Positions 41,938 to 49,887 of a stretch of DNA of 58,865 nucleotides are shown here, piece by piece; the stretch's first letter is position 1; the number at the start of each line of letters is the position of its first letter. The notes beneath the pieces are model-generated. The model saw only the letters and a program-made list of their open reading frames with translations, did not search any database and was not told where the DNA came from. Position numbers and translations under genes: made by a program. This stretch comes from Streptomyces albidus (ex Kaewkla and Franco 2022) (lineage in GTDB: Bacteria > Actinomycetota > Actinomycetes > Streptomycetales > Streptomycetaceae): assembly GCF_013870515.1 (NCBI RefSeq), contig NZ_JACBXA010000010.1, positions 1 through 58,865 on the forward strand, in the 5' to 3' direction.

Positions 41938-43152
41938 TCACAGGAAGCGGCGGATGGGAGCGACAGCGGCCTCCTTGATGCGCTGTGCGCCAGAACGCCT
42001 CTTCCAACGGCCTTCCTTCATGCGTTCGCTCACCGCCAGGTCCTGCTCGAAGTCTGCGTCCAAACGGGCGGTGAAGGCCTCGTCCAGCACGGCGAGCATG
42101 ACCTCTTCGTCGTGGTCGAGGGAGCGCCGGTTGAAGTTGGTGGAGCCGATGAGGGAGGCGACCTGATCGACGGTGACGACCTTGGCGTGCATCATCGTCG
42201 GCTGGTACTGCCAGATCCGCACCCCGCAGGAGAGAAGCTCCTCGTAGTGCTGCTGGCCCGCCAGCAGGGAGACCCGCTTGTCGGCATGCGGACCGGGCAG
42301 CAAGATCTCCACCTCGACTCCGCGCCGAGCGGCCTGGCAGAGCATCTCGATGAAGTACGGATCGGGCGCGAAGTAGGCAGTGGCGATGCGTACACGCTCC
42401 TGGGCCGATTCCAGAAGTACACGGATGAGAGTCTGCATGTCCTGCCAGCCGAAGCTGGCCGAGCCGCGAACCACCTGGACCACGGAGTCTCCCTGCTGGG
42501 CGACTTCGATGAAGCGGTCGCGGTCGTCGAAGAGCTCGTCATGGCACTCAGCCCAGTTCTGCGAGAAGGCGGCGGCGATACCGTCCACAGCCGGGCCACG
42601 GACCTCGACATGCGTGTCGCGCCACTCGTGCTCGTTGCGAGCGTCCCCGCACCATTCCTCGGCGATGCCCACCCCGCCGGTGAAGGCGATCTGCTCGTCC
42701 ACGACCAGGACCTTGCGATGGCAGCGGTGATTCTGCTTGAACGGAGAGGCCCACAACGGCTTGCGGAACCAGGCCACTTGGGCGCCGGCCCGGTCCATCA
42801 TCTCCAGCAGTTCCTTCTCGATGAGCCTGCTGCCGAAGCCGTCCAGCAGCAGCCGCACCCGCACGCCCTGACGGGCACGGTCGGCCAGTGCCTCGGCGAA
42901 CTGACGGGCGATGTCCCCCCGCCAGTAGACGAAGGTCATCATGTCCACCGTGTGCTCCGCTGCCCGGATCCGGGCCAGCATCGCAGCGAAGATCTCGTCC
43001 CCGTTGCGCAGCGGAACAAGGGCATTGCCCTCCGTCGCTGCGATCCCGATCAGGCGTTCCAGCCGGCGCCGTATGCGCTGACTCTTGCCGCCGGTATCCG
43101 ACGCCCGCCGCACGAACTGCTCGGGCTTGGGCTGGTCCTCAACAGTCGTCAT
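41938..43152 (-). CDS. Phospholipase D/cardiolipin synthase-family enzyme
   Basis: A 404-residue cytosolic-type PLD superfamily protein with two HKD motifs: HRKVLVVDEQIAFTGG and MMHAKVVTVDQVASLIGSTNFNRRS. No membrane spans precede the first domain, unlike classical ClsA. Proteins of this layout make cardiolipin or related phosphatidyl transfers. ATG 43152 (MTTVEDQ) is chosen; the longer open frame adds unlikely Arg/Cys-rich residues. It follows the RsbQ operon start on the same strand and may belong to the stress/envelope functions of the region. Confidence 0.88.
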   Translation of the reverse strand: MTTVEDQPKPEQFVRRASDTGGKSQRIRRRLERLIGIAATEGNALVPLRNGDEIFAAMLARIRAAEHTVDMMTFVYWRGDIARQFAEALADRARQGVRVRLLLDGFGSRLIEKELLEMMDRAGAQVAWFRKPLWASPFKQNHRCHRKVLVVDEQIAFTGGVGIAEEWCGDARNEHEWRDTHVEVRGPAVDGIAAAFSQNWAECHDELFDDRDRFIEVAQQGDSVVQVVRGSASFGWQDMQTLIRVLLESAQERVRIATAYFAPDPYFIEMLCQAARRGVEVEILLPGPHADKRVSLLAGQQHYEELLSCGVRIWQYQPTMMHAKVVTVDQVASLIGSTNFNRRSLDHDEEVMLAVLDEAFTARLDADFEQDLAVSERMKEGRWKRRSGAQRIKEAAVAPIRRFL

Positions 43153-43370
43153 GGTCACCTGCCGGTTGAAGGCGGTACAGGGCAAACGCACCCCGAATCG
43201 TCCGGCGCAAGGAGCCCGGCGGTGGATGACTGTACCCACCCCAGGCGAACCAAACAGAACGCGGACCAGTCGCCCACCTCACATCGCTGCTGGTCGTCGA
43301 CCACTTTCGAGCATGAGATGACACCCCGGGGGCAGGCAGACGGTACGAACCCGACTTAAGGAGCGATCCC

Positions 43371-43610
43371 GTGATCATCGGTATCGTCGTGGTCTGCGTA
43401 GCCCTGGCCGTACTGGCCTTCCTGCTCCCCCGCCTCTCCTACCGTCCTCAGCGAGGAGCCCAGCGTTCCATGGGAGCCGGGTCCCAGGTGGCCGGCAAGG
43501 CACCAGGCAAGGCCGGCCGCTTCCTCAGCAAGCCCTTCCGCAGCAGCTCCCGCGCTCTCGGCAAGAGCGGTGCCGCTGGCCGCCGCACTCGCCGCCGCAT
43601 GCCTTTCTAA
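43371..43610 (+). CDS. DUF6411-like small membrane protein
   Basis: A 79-residue protein with one N-terminal membrane helix (IIGIVVVCVALAVLAFLLP), followed by a basic Gly/Ser/Arg tail (RPQRGAQRSMGAGSQVAGK ... GRRTRRRMPF). This matches the Streptomyces family I know as DUF6411 (name from memory). GTG 43371 follows an AAGGAG ribosome site. Function unknown. Confidence 0.8.
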   Translation: MIIGIVVVCVALAVLAFLLPRLSYRPQRGAQRSMGAGSQVAGKAPGKAGRFLSKPFRSSSRALGKSGAAGRRTRRRMPF

Positions 43611-43673
43611 CCGAGGGCAGTACAGGGAACGCCACTTGCTGACCCCTGCCACGTCGACTGGTTGATGCGGCTC

Positions 43674-43695
43674 GGAGGGCTTGGGAGCCCTCTCC
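43674..43695 (+). terminator. Short hairpin after DUF6411-like gene
   Basis: Arms GGAGGGC (43674-43680) and GCCCTCTCC (43687-43695) pair with a small bulge, about 65 bases after the stop. Modest support. Confidence 0.35.
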
Positions 43696-43853
43696 GGGCC
43701 GCCTGCGTCCCATGTGCACGAGCATGATGTCCTTGCCCCACTGTCTCCACTACGCGCACTACGTGCACGCTGCCGTTCCCGATTCGCCCAACAAGAACGC
43801 AGAGTGGATGACGTCCCAGCGCGGCTGAAGTAGCAATTAAGGGAAAGGGCCTC

Positions 43854-43928
43854 ATGAAGGTCTTCATCATCGCCGCCCTCGTACTGCTCGTCTGCGTATA
43901 CGTCGCCATCCGCATGCGGAGAAAGTGA
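43854..43928 (+). CDS. 24-aa single-span membrane microprotein
   Basis: A 24-codon frame, MKVFIIAALVLLVCVYVAIR then MRRK, is essentially one transmembrane helix with a basic cytosolic end. A strong ribosome site (GGGAAAGGG) lies 5 bases before ATG 43854. Such one-helix microproteins are common in Streptomyces but rarely annotated. Confidence 0.55.
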   Translation: MKVFIIAALVLLVCVYVAIRMRRK

Positions 43929-44592
43929 AGCGCGGAAGCCCCTCAGCTACGCAGGAGTTTCAAATCGCCGATCCGCTCGGTGAATTTCTTCACTGACGCC
44001 AGCGCAGATGCCGCAGGCGAACAACTCAGGTGTGAACTCACGCTGGTGGGCAACCCAGAGGAGACGCTGTTGCCTGGTCCCGGGCCACGTGACGGCGAAA
44101 GACCCCAGCCGGTTCGGAACGGAGCCGGTGGGGTCGCCTCCCCTCAGACACTCGCGTTTCCGGGGGGCGTCGTTGACAACCTGACGGACCAACATCGCAG
44201 GTGTATAAGAAGTCGCCCATCGGCGGAGTGCCCCGCGTCTCGCCCGCCGAGGCGAGCGGACATCGAGCTCGAAGACCCCTATTCGTTCATGGGCCAAGCT
44301 ACCGATGCGCAGTTCGGGCCGGACCAGTTCGGCACCGTGCAGATGCTTGGCCTGGCCATCGAGAGCGGGCAGCTGCAATAGGTCAACGCCGGCCACGCTT
44401 CGGAGCGTAGGGCCGCGCGCAGAGGGCACCCAACACCTCACGCAGACACACAGACAAGGGCAATGGGCTCGGCACGAGCCCGTTGCGGCAGGCGCACTTG
44501 GCCAGGTCGATCAGTGGATCGAACCACTAAGGGTGATTGACCTAACCAGCTCGGTGGACCCTGAGCCATGTCACCTCGAAGGGAAGATCAGC
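43929..44592. other. 660-bp stretch upstream of gvpA
   Basis: Open frames exist on both strands (for example plus 43980-44381 with the protein-like end [19 protein letters not shown]) but none has a clear ribosome site or family match. It may contain a decayed gene. Confidence 0.3.
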
Positions 44593-44898
44593 GTGAGCGT
44601 GATACCGCAGACCAGCACCTCCTCCAACGGCGGAGGCAGTGGTGGAGGAAATCTCTACGACATCCTCGAGCTGATCCTGGACAGGGGGCTCGTCATCGAC
44701 GCATTCATACGGGTCTCTGTGGTCGGCATCGAGCTGCTCAAGATCGACGTGCGAGTGGTCGTGGCAAGCGTCGACACCTATCTGCGCTTCGCCGAGGCGT
44801 GCAACAGGCTGGACCTCGAATCAGGTCGCAAAGCGCCAACCGGACTGACCGACTTGCTCGGTGACACCACGGAAGACGAAGCGAAAGACAAGTCCTAG
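44593..44898 (+). CDS. gvpA: Gas-vesicle structural protein GvpA/GvpJ-like, orphan
   Basis: A 101-residue protein. After a Ser/Gly-rich N-terminus ([14 protein letters not shown]), residues about 20-78 are the canonical GvpA core: [50 protein letters not shown] in two blocks. The C-terminus is a short charged tail. GTG 44593 follows AAGGGAAG. No gvpF, gvpL, gvpG, gvpK or other gas-vesicle gene is nearby, so it cannot by itself make vesicles. Confidence 0.88.
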   Translation: MSVIPQTSTSSNGGGSGGGNLYDILELILDRGLVIDAFIRVSVVGIELLKIDVRVVVASVDTYLRFAEACNRLDLESGRKAPTGLTDLLGDTTEDEAKDKS

Positions 44899-45211
44899 GG
44901 TGCGCTCGCCAGAGCCGTCGAGACATTCAGCGAGCGGGGCGCACCGTCCGGCCTCCGCACGCTTCACCATCTCAGGCAAGGAGGATGCGCGGTCCAACTG
45001 GCGGCCGGCGCCGAGGACATGTCTCTGCCCGACGACATGTGCGCGCTGGTAGCGCACGCGTTGAAGGCCAAGCCGTTTGATGGGCAACAGTCCGTCCTCC
45101 TCGCAACTCCGTGTTTCCACTGATCGATGAGGGGCACCTGACACTGCGCAGTCGCACCTGCGGCTCGGCAGCGCCTGACCCCCGGTCAGGGGATCACCCT
45201 GGAGGCCCCTC
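44899..45211. other. Intergenic region gvpA to LPFR gene
   Basis: No credible gene. A CAAGGAGG Shine-Dalgarno-like site at about 44979 precedes an ATG whose frame shows no protein-like features. Confidence 0.3.
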
Positions 45212-45340
45212 ATGTTCAAGGCAATCGCGGATATTCTGCGGACAATCGGCGGGGCCATCGCCACCATCGTCACCCTGCCGTTTCGCCTTGTAGCCAGGCT
45301 CTTCGGCGGAGCCTCGGACTCAGCGCATGGTCGCCATTGA
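45212..45340 (+). CDS. LPFR-motif small protein
   Basis: A 42-residue protein: MFKAIADILRTIGGAIATIV, then TLPFRLVARLFGGASDSAHGRH. The TLPFRLxARLFGGAS motif defines a small Streptomyces family called LPFR-motif proteins. It is predicted to be an amphipathic/membrane helix with a basic end. GGAGG lies 7 bases before ATG 45212. Too short for usual gene callers; function unknown. Confidence 0.72.
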   Translation: MFKAIADILRTIGGAIATIVTLPFRLVARLFGGASDSAHGRH

Positions 45341-45446
45341 CGAACCGCTGAACCGGCACCAAGCAAGGCAGCCGACGCACCTCGTTGATGCCAGCCCACC
45401 TTGGTGACGGCGTGTAGCCATTGCGACCGGCTCTGGTGGTACCCAA

Positions 45447-45482
45447 TTCAGGGGCCGAGCCCTCAAAGCTCAGCCCCTGAGT
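45447..45482 (+). terminator. Secreted-family type terminator behind the LPFR gene
   Basis: Arms 45447-45460 and 45468-45482 reproduce the hairpin of secreted copy A, including the flanks (ACCGGCTCTG before, GAGTCATGCC after), although no secreted gene precedes it. It now ends the LPFR transcript. Confidence 0.75.
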
Positions 45483-45836
45483 CATGCCACCAGACGGCAA
45501 GCCGCAAAATGGGCCAGACCCGACTCTCCCGACCTCTGAACAACCTGCGTAGCGGCTTGGGCTGGAGTCTCAATGAGCGAGTCAAGCTGCAACGCTCAGG
45601 TCAGAGTTTCTGGAAGTGGCCGCAGAGTCTGCCGCCTGCGCCCCTTCCTCAGCTCATCGTTTCGACTTGGGCTGATCCCTCGGTCAGATGTCGGCGTCAG
45701 TCACCGTTGGTCGCCTCCGCACTGCCCAGAGACGGTCCAGCATGGTCCGTCCACCCGGGCTGAAATCCAGAGCATAGGCTCTGTGCGACGGGGCAGTGTT
45801 CGGATGGCTCTACGGGCACAGAGAGTGGGGGTGGCC
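45483..45836. other. 350-bp upstream region of ANTAR copy 3
   Basis: No gene recognised. Unlike ANTAR copies 1 and 2 there is no divergent secreted gene here; partial similarity to the other ANTAR leaders occurs around 45740-45760. Confidence 0.35.
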
Positions 45837-46115
45837 GTGAGCGGTGATGCCCAGGATGAGTCTGCGGAGCTAGAGCAGCTGCGCAAGGCCATGAAGACTC
45901 GTCCCATTATCGACAAGGCCATGGGCGTGCTCATGGCTGCCTACAGCCTGGCTTCGGATGACGCATGGAAGACTCTGGTGAACGTGTCCCAGAAGACCAA
46001 CACCAAGCTCCACACCGTGGCTGAGGAGATCGTCGCCACCACACAAGAAGACGTCGTGGACGGACGCTTGCGCCGACTGATCGAAGCCGCCATGAGCGAC
46101 CTCAAGAGCAAATAG
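45837..46115 (+). CDS. Stand-alone ANTAR-domain protein, copy 3
   Basis: A 92-residue paralog of copies 1 and 2 but more diverged (QLRKAMKTRPIIDKAMGVLMA, then DDAWKTLVNVSQKTNTKLHTVAEEIVA). The conserved alanine/glycine/leucine ANTAR positions are retained. GTG 45837 gives the same length as the other copies. Its terminator and about 140 bp of 3' flank are the inverted match of those of copy 1. Confidence 0.86.
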   Translation: MSGDAQDESAELEQLRKAMKTRPIIDKAMGVLMAAYSLASDDAWKTLVNVSQKTNTKLHTVAEEIVATTQEDVVDGRLRRLIEAAMSDLKSK

Positions 46116-46150
46116 GCCCTCGACTCATTCGGGGCATCAAGTCGAGGGCC
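46115..46150 (+). terminator. Terminator of ANTAR gene copy 3
   Basis: An 11-bp stem (46115-46125 with 46140-46150) overlapping the stop codon, homologous to 29247-29280. Confidence 0.8.
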
Positions 46151-46480
46151 GCAAGTCGCGAACCACCGTCAGCTCACGGACTCAAGTGCCGTTCCCCGCT
46201 CAGACAACGCAGATACGTCCGAGGTCCCTGCGATCCTGCGGCGGACGGGCAGCCTAATCATAGGCATTTCCCTGATGTAGATGGTTCTGACGCACCTGAT
46301 CGTTGGCCCGAAGCGAGGCTCTGATCTTCGAGGCTCGTCTCAGTGTGAGTCTTGTGGCCTGATCGTCTTTGGCGCAAGGTCGCTCGCAGTCGGCGGGTGG
46401 CTGGGGCCCGGCCGGAGCAGGGCGGAGTCAGGGCGCCGACTCGGCGGCAAGTCGGCGCGGTGAGCGGAGCGAGGCCGTGG
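46151..46480. repeat. Duplicated flank between ANTAR copy 3 and the PucR-type gene
   Basis: 46151-46255 is the inverted homologue of 29150-29246. 46459-46480 begins the segment duplicated at 38737 onward. No gene seen. Confidence 0.55.
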
Positions 46481-48280
46481 TCAGGTCCACCAGTCCGTTG
46501 ACGAGAGTGGTACTCGTCCCGTGACGTGCAGCGCCCAGACGGCCTCATGTTGCTTGCCTGGCCTGTCCTTCGACAGCGGCAATTTCACGTACCCCGACGC
46601 CTCGCGTAGCCACTCGCTCAAGGTGTTCCGGGAGATGTCCAACTCCCGTGCGGCGTGCTGGATATTCAGCCCGCTACGGGCCCACGCGACGAGAGCGTTC
46701 AGCAGCCGGGGAGGCAAATCCGCGAGGACCGTCTGGCCCCACACTCTCGCGGCCTCCTGGTCCAGCGCGTCCGTCATCCCGGCCGCGGGCACCGTGCCTG
46801 GAGCGGGTGCGTCAAGGTCCGCCAGCCGCAGCGCAAGGTCCAGTGTCATCCTGTCCGCCAGCCACGTGCGGTCCAGGCCGACGAGCCTGGTCAGGTCATC
46901 CAGGCGACTGGCAATCGTCTGCCGGTGCCGACCAAGGAGGTTGGCCGTGCCCGTCGCTCCGATCATGATCGCGGTACGGCACACCGTGAAGAACTGCTTC
47001 CGCTCCAACGCATCGGGCAACTCCACCTCAACGGGAGCAAGAAGCTGCCGCGCCCATGCCCGCGCGGACGGGTCCAACAGTTTTTCGAGCGCGGGCCGAC
47101 CGTCGTGCACGGCAACGCTGGTGGGCATCCGGCGGGCTGCCGGCACACTCGCAGCCGCCGTCTCGTAGAGCATGGGCGTCCGCTCCAGCGACCCCCGGCC
47201 GCTCACCCCCACGGCCCGGCCCTGTGCACCCTGCGCTACCGGCTCCAGCACGCTCTGGACCAGTCCCTGCGAGGCGTCCCACAGGACGATCACTTGCCCG
47301 TCCTCTACCGGGCAGAGCACCGGCATCGCGCGAGCCTCGCCCAACGCCGTCTCGACCTCCGCCGCGAGTGTTGTCCGCGCCTCGCCAGGCGCGGTTTCCG
47401 CGATGGCAATCTGTATCGCCTCCGCGCCCAGCAGGCCGGGTGCCAGCGGCCCTATCGTCCGCTGCGCCGTGTACACATCGCCCACTACCAGGAACTGAAA
47501 AGCCGAGGTGCGTGCCGCCTCCACGGCCGTCTTAAGCCGCACCTCGCGAGTGGTGATGCTCTCCTCCCGCAGCAGACCAGCGACCACCATCGCCACCTGT
47601 CCCATGGTGACTTGCGTCTGAGCACTCCACGGCCGTGCCCGCGAGGCCATGAGCAGCCGAAACGGGGCTTCCGCACCCACGGGCCACACCTGCACATGCC
47701 CGCCCCGCGTCGTCAGCCGCACCGGCGCCGAGGCCAACCCGCGCACCAGGGGGCGCAGTTGCTGCACACCCTCCGCACCGCGCACCTCTTCCGGCCACGC
47801 CTCCTCATCGAAGCCATCGTGCACAGTCACCCGGGCGTCGTGACGCCGAGCCACCCACGACAGCAGCCGGCCCGGCCCTGACCCGTCCACGAGGCTCCGC
47901 GCCGTGAGATCCGCGTACTGCCCCGCATCCCGCAGCTGCTCCCGCATGGACTCCGTCAGCACCCGCAACAGCCGCTCACTCACGTCCTCCGACGTACCCG
48001 GCGCTACAGGCGTCAGCACCGGCAGCGGGAAACCAGGTTCCACAGCGACCAGGCCCCCGCAAACCACCACGCCCGCAGCATCCCGAGCCCGCTCACGCAC
48101 CCAGCCCAACCCAGCAACGTCCGGGAGGACCAGCAGCGCCCGCGCGGTCCGCTCAGCCGCAGGCGGACCTTCCGCATCGCACCGGATCACATCCTCAAAA
48201 CCGCGCGCCGAATCTGGCGAACCATCAACAACCCACCGGAGTATGGTTTCGCCGTCAGTTATCTGACCCAGCGTCAACAC
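46481..48280 (-). CDS. PucR/CdaR-type helix-turn-helix regulator with extra C-terminal HTH
   Basis: A 599-residue regulator. The N-terminal sensory region is PucR-like but divergent. A middle GGDEF-like/CdaR segment (about 255-400) is followed by the PucR C-terminal HTH (NLLGRHRQTIASRLDDLTRLVGL) at about 465-510. Unusually, a further about 100 residues follow, with a second HTH-like helix pair (LNIQHAARELDISRNTLSEWLREASG). Only this extra domain is duplicated at 38758. GTG 48280 is chosen (TLGQITDG opening, typical family start); an upstream GTG at 48316 would add 12 residues. Confidence 0.8.
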   Translation of the reverse strand: MLTLGQITDGETILRWVVDGSPDSARGFEDVIRCDAEGPPAAERTARALLVLPDVAGLGWVRERARDAAGVVVCGGLVAVEPGFPLPVLTPVAPGTSEDVSERLLRVLTESMREQLRDAGQYADLTARSLVDGSGPGRLLSWVARRHDARVTVHDGFDEEAWPEEVRGAEGVQQLRPLVRGLASAPVRLTTRGGHVQVWPVGAEAPFRLLMASRARPWSAQTQVTMGQVAMVVAGLLREESITTREVRLKTAVEAARTSAFQFLVVGDVYTAQRTIGPLAPGLLGAEAIQIAIAETAPGEARTTLAAEVETALGEARAMPVLCPVEDGQVIVLWDASQGLVQSVLEPVAQGAQGRAVGVSGRGSLERTPMLYETAAASVPAARRMPTSVAVHDGRPALEKLLDPSARAWARQLLAPVEVELPDALERKQFFTVCRTAIMIGATGTANLLGRHRQTIASRLDDLTRLVGLDRTWLADRMTLDLALRLADLDAPAPGTVPAAGMTDALDQEAARVWGQTVLADLPPRLLNALVAWARSGLNIQHAARELDISRNTLSEWLREASGYVKLPLSKDRPGKQHEAVWALHVTGRVPLSSTDWWT

Positions 48281-48503
48281 GAGCAATCCATCCGGTCTTG
48301 CGCAATAGAAGCGCACATAAGATCAACCCCGTACAGATTTCTATCGGCCATCGAACATATGCCCCTGGCGCATTCTAGGCCACCAAGAAATTCGTGGGAA
48401 TACTGAAAAGATCCACTCACTCCCACGCGACCCAACCCGACAAAGATGCTGGTCAAGAGTGGTCACGGGATGCTCATCACTCACAATTGATTCGCTACCG
48501 GCA
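48281..48503. other. Upstream region of the PucR-type gene
   Basis: AT-richer than its surroundings, no gene recognised; probably holds the promoter of the minus-strand regulator. Confidence 0.35.
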
Positions 48504-48539
48504 GGCGGCCTTCCCTCCCCGAGAGAAGACAAGGCCGCC
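48504..48539 (-). terminator. Hairpin after SH3 gene
   Basis: A 9-bp stem GGCGGCCTT/AAGGCCGCC (48504-48512 with 48531-48539), downstream of the minus-strand SH3 gene. Confidence 0.55.
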
Positions 48540-48579
48540 CTTCACGCAGTGAATATCAGGATGACTCAATCAATGATCT

Positions 48580-48972
48580 TTACTCGCCGTACAGGTAAGA
48601 TTTGTGGACGTAGCCAAAAGTCTTGTACGGCAAGCCTCCTGACGAGTCCTCAGTCAATTTCACCCCCACCCAATCCGGGTTATACGAGGGAGCGAAGCGC
48701 TCCTTGATGAAGACCCGGTCACCACTGAAGAGCAGTCCACGTACAGCCCCGCCGTACCCCGGAGCCGACCGCAGCCGCAAACCATCCACCGTCACGCTCG
48801 TCTCAGGCACGCCCGGAGGAACCCCGGCGGCAGTCGTAGTGACCATGCCGCCCGCAGGCGCAGGCCGCCCGCCCGACGCGGCATCAGCGTCCTGCGAGTG
48901 CAGGAACCCGATCAACAACGCCACGAGCAACGCCCCCACCGCGTACTTCAACCGACTACGAATCACTGGCAT
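48580..48972 (-). CDS. Exported SH3-domain protein
   Basis: A 130-residue protein. The N-terminal hydrophobic signal/anchor (LKYAVGALLVALLIGFL) is followed by a Gly/Ala/Pro linker (about 32-58) and an SH3b-like domain (VDGLRLRSAPGYGGAVRGLLFSG ... DWVGVKLTEDSSGGLPYKTFGYVHKSYLYGE, given in part). ATG 48972 is preferred to upstream codons. Two 16-bp palindromes in its upstream region match the one before the element's transfer operon, suggesting shared control. Confidence 0.78.
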   Translation of the reverse strand: MPVIRSRLKYAVGALLVALLIGFLHSQDADAASGGRPAPAGGMVTTTAAGVPPGVPETSVTVDGLRLRSAPGYGGAVRGLLFSGDRVFIKERFAPSYNPDWVGVKLTEDSSGGLPYKTFGYVHKSYLYGE

Positions 48973-49022
48973 CTCAAACCTTTCCAACTCAGCAGGAGAC
49001 GAGCACAAGACAAGAGACAGGC

Positions 49023-49038
49023 ACTCGTCCTAATGAGT
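49023..49038. promoter_or_regulatory. Operator candidate 2 (ACTCGT...ATGAGT)
   Basis: ACTCGTCCTAATGAGT, 51 bases upstream of the SH3 gene start. Outer six positions are identical to the site at 25697. Confidence 0.5.
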
Positions 49039-49074
49039 CATGAGCATGCCTCACGCGGATACAGCCAGGCAAGC

Positions 49075-49090
49075 ACTCGTCATGATGAGT
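49075..49090. promoter_or_regulatory. Operator candidate 3 (ACTCGT...ATGAGT)
   Basis: ACTCGTCATGATGAGT is the most symmetrical of the three sites, extended by GC/GTGC flanks; 52 bases (about five turns of helix) from candidate 2. Confidence 0.55.
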
Positions 49091-49229
49091 GTGCTTCTGG
49101 TGATTGCGCCGAGCGCCGCCTATCGGAGCGGAAGGTCAGCCGGCACGACCGCATGCAGCGGCTTCATGCCCTCCCCTGGAGTGCCGACGCCGTCCGGACG
49201 AGCGGCAATGATCAGCGTGGAAGAGATGT

Positions 49230-49769
49230 CTACCCCGCGAGGGACCGGGCAGCGTCCAGCACCAAATGCCACGGGTACTTGCTCCGGTCGCCCTGCCCTG
49301 GCGGATTCGGCTCGTAGCCGCCCTCCCCGAGCAGGACCCGAACGCCGGCACCTCGCAGGACGTCGATACCGCGCTCGAACGCGGGGTGCGTGGCGTACGC
49401 CGAGTTGACGCACGGCATCACCACCAGCGGCCAGCGCTTCGCGATGGCCTCGGCGAGGTAACCCGTCACGAAGTTCGGTGTCAGGCCGGCCGCCGCGGTG
49501 TTGACGGTGTTCAGTGTGGCCGGGGCGAGGATCGTGACGTCGGCGCGGGGCCACACCTCGCCACCGCCGAAGCCACGCGGTTTGGTGCGCACGGGGTGCC
49601 CGGTCTGCCCTTCCAGGGCGGGAAGTTGGTCGTCGAGCCATTCGGCAGCCGTCGGTGTCAGGCCGACGCACACGTTCCAGCCGTCGGCCCGCGCTCGCCA
49701 CACGACGTCGACGAGGTCGACTGCGGGCGGGGCGGCGGATGCGAGGAGGTGCAGCACGCGAGAAGCCAT
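49230..49769 (-). CDS. Flavoprotein (HFCD/phosphopantothenoylcysteine decarboxylase-like)
   Basis: A 179-residue flavoprotein-family protein. The N-terminus RVLHLLASAAPPAVDLVDVV, the segment ADVTILAPATLNTVNTAAAG (FMN-binding, usual PATANT-like) and VVMPCVNSAYATHPAF (MPxMN-like) identify the homo-oligomeric flavin-containing Cys decarboxylase superfamily, which includes CoaC and EpiD. ATG 49769 is chosen; ATG 49778 is possible. It is divergent from the XRE regulator. Such small flavoproteins beside XRE regulators are frequent in Streptomyces; its substrate is unknown, possibly a peptide-linked or free cysteine derivative. Confidence 0.82.
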   Translation of the reverse strand: MASRVLHLLASAAPPAVDLVDVVWRARADGWNVCVGLTPTAAEWLDDQLPALEGQTGHPVRTKPRGFGGGEVWPRADVTILAPATLNTVNTAAAGLTPNFVTGYLAEAIAKRWPLVVMPCVNSAYATHPAFERGIDVLRGAGVRVLLGEGGYEPNPPGQGDRSKYPWHLVLDAARSLAG

Positions 49770-49887
49770 GCAGGGCATCCCACCACAGCACTCCGCCCCC
49801 GAACCGACGGGTAGCGGGGGCGGATTGCTATCTCGCACGTGGCTGCGCGAGTACGGTTCCGAGTGGCTGCACGGAACGGAGACAGGT

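Noticed and set aside
43929..44592. Remnants of further gas-vesicle genes next to gvpA
   Set aside because: Neither strand shows recognisable GvpF, GvpG, GvpL or GvpK motifs.
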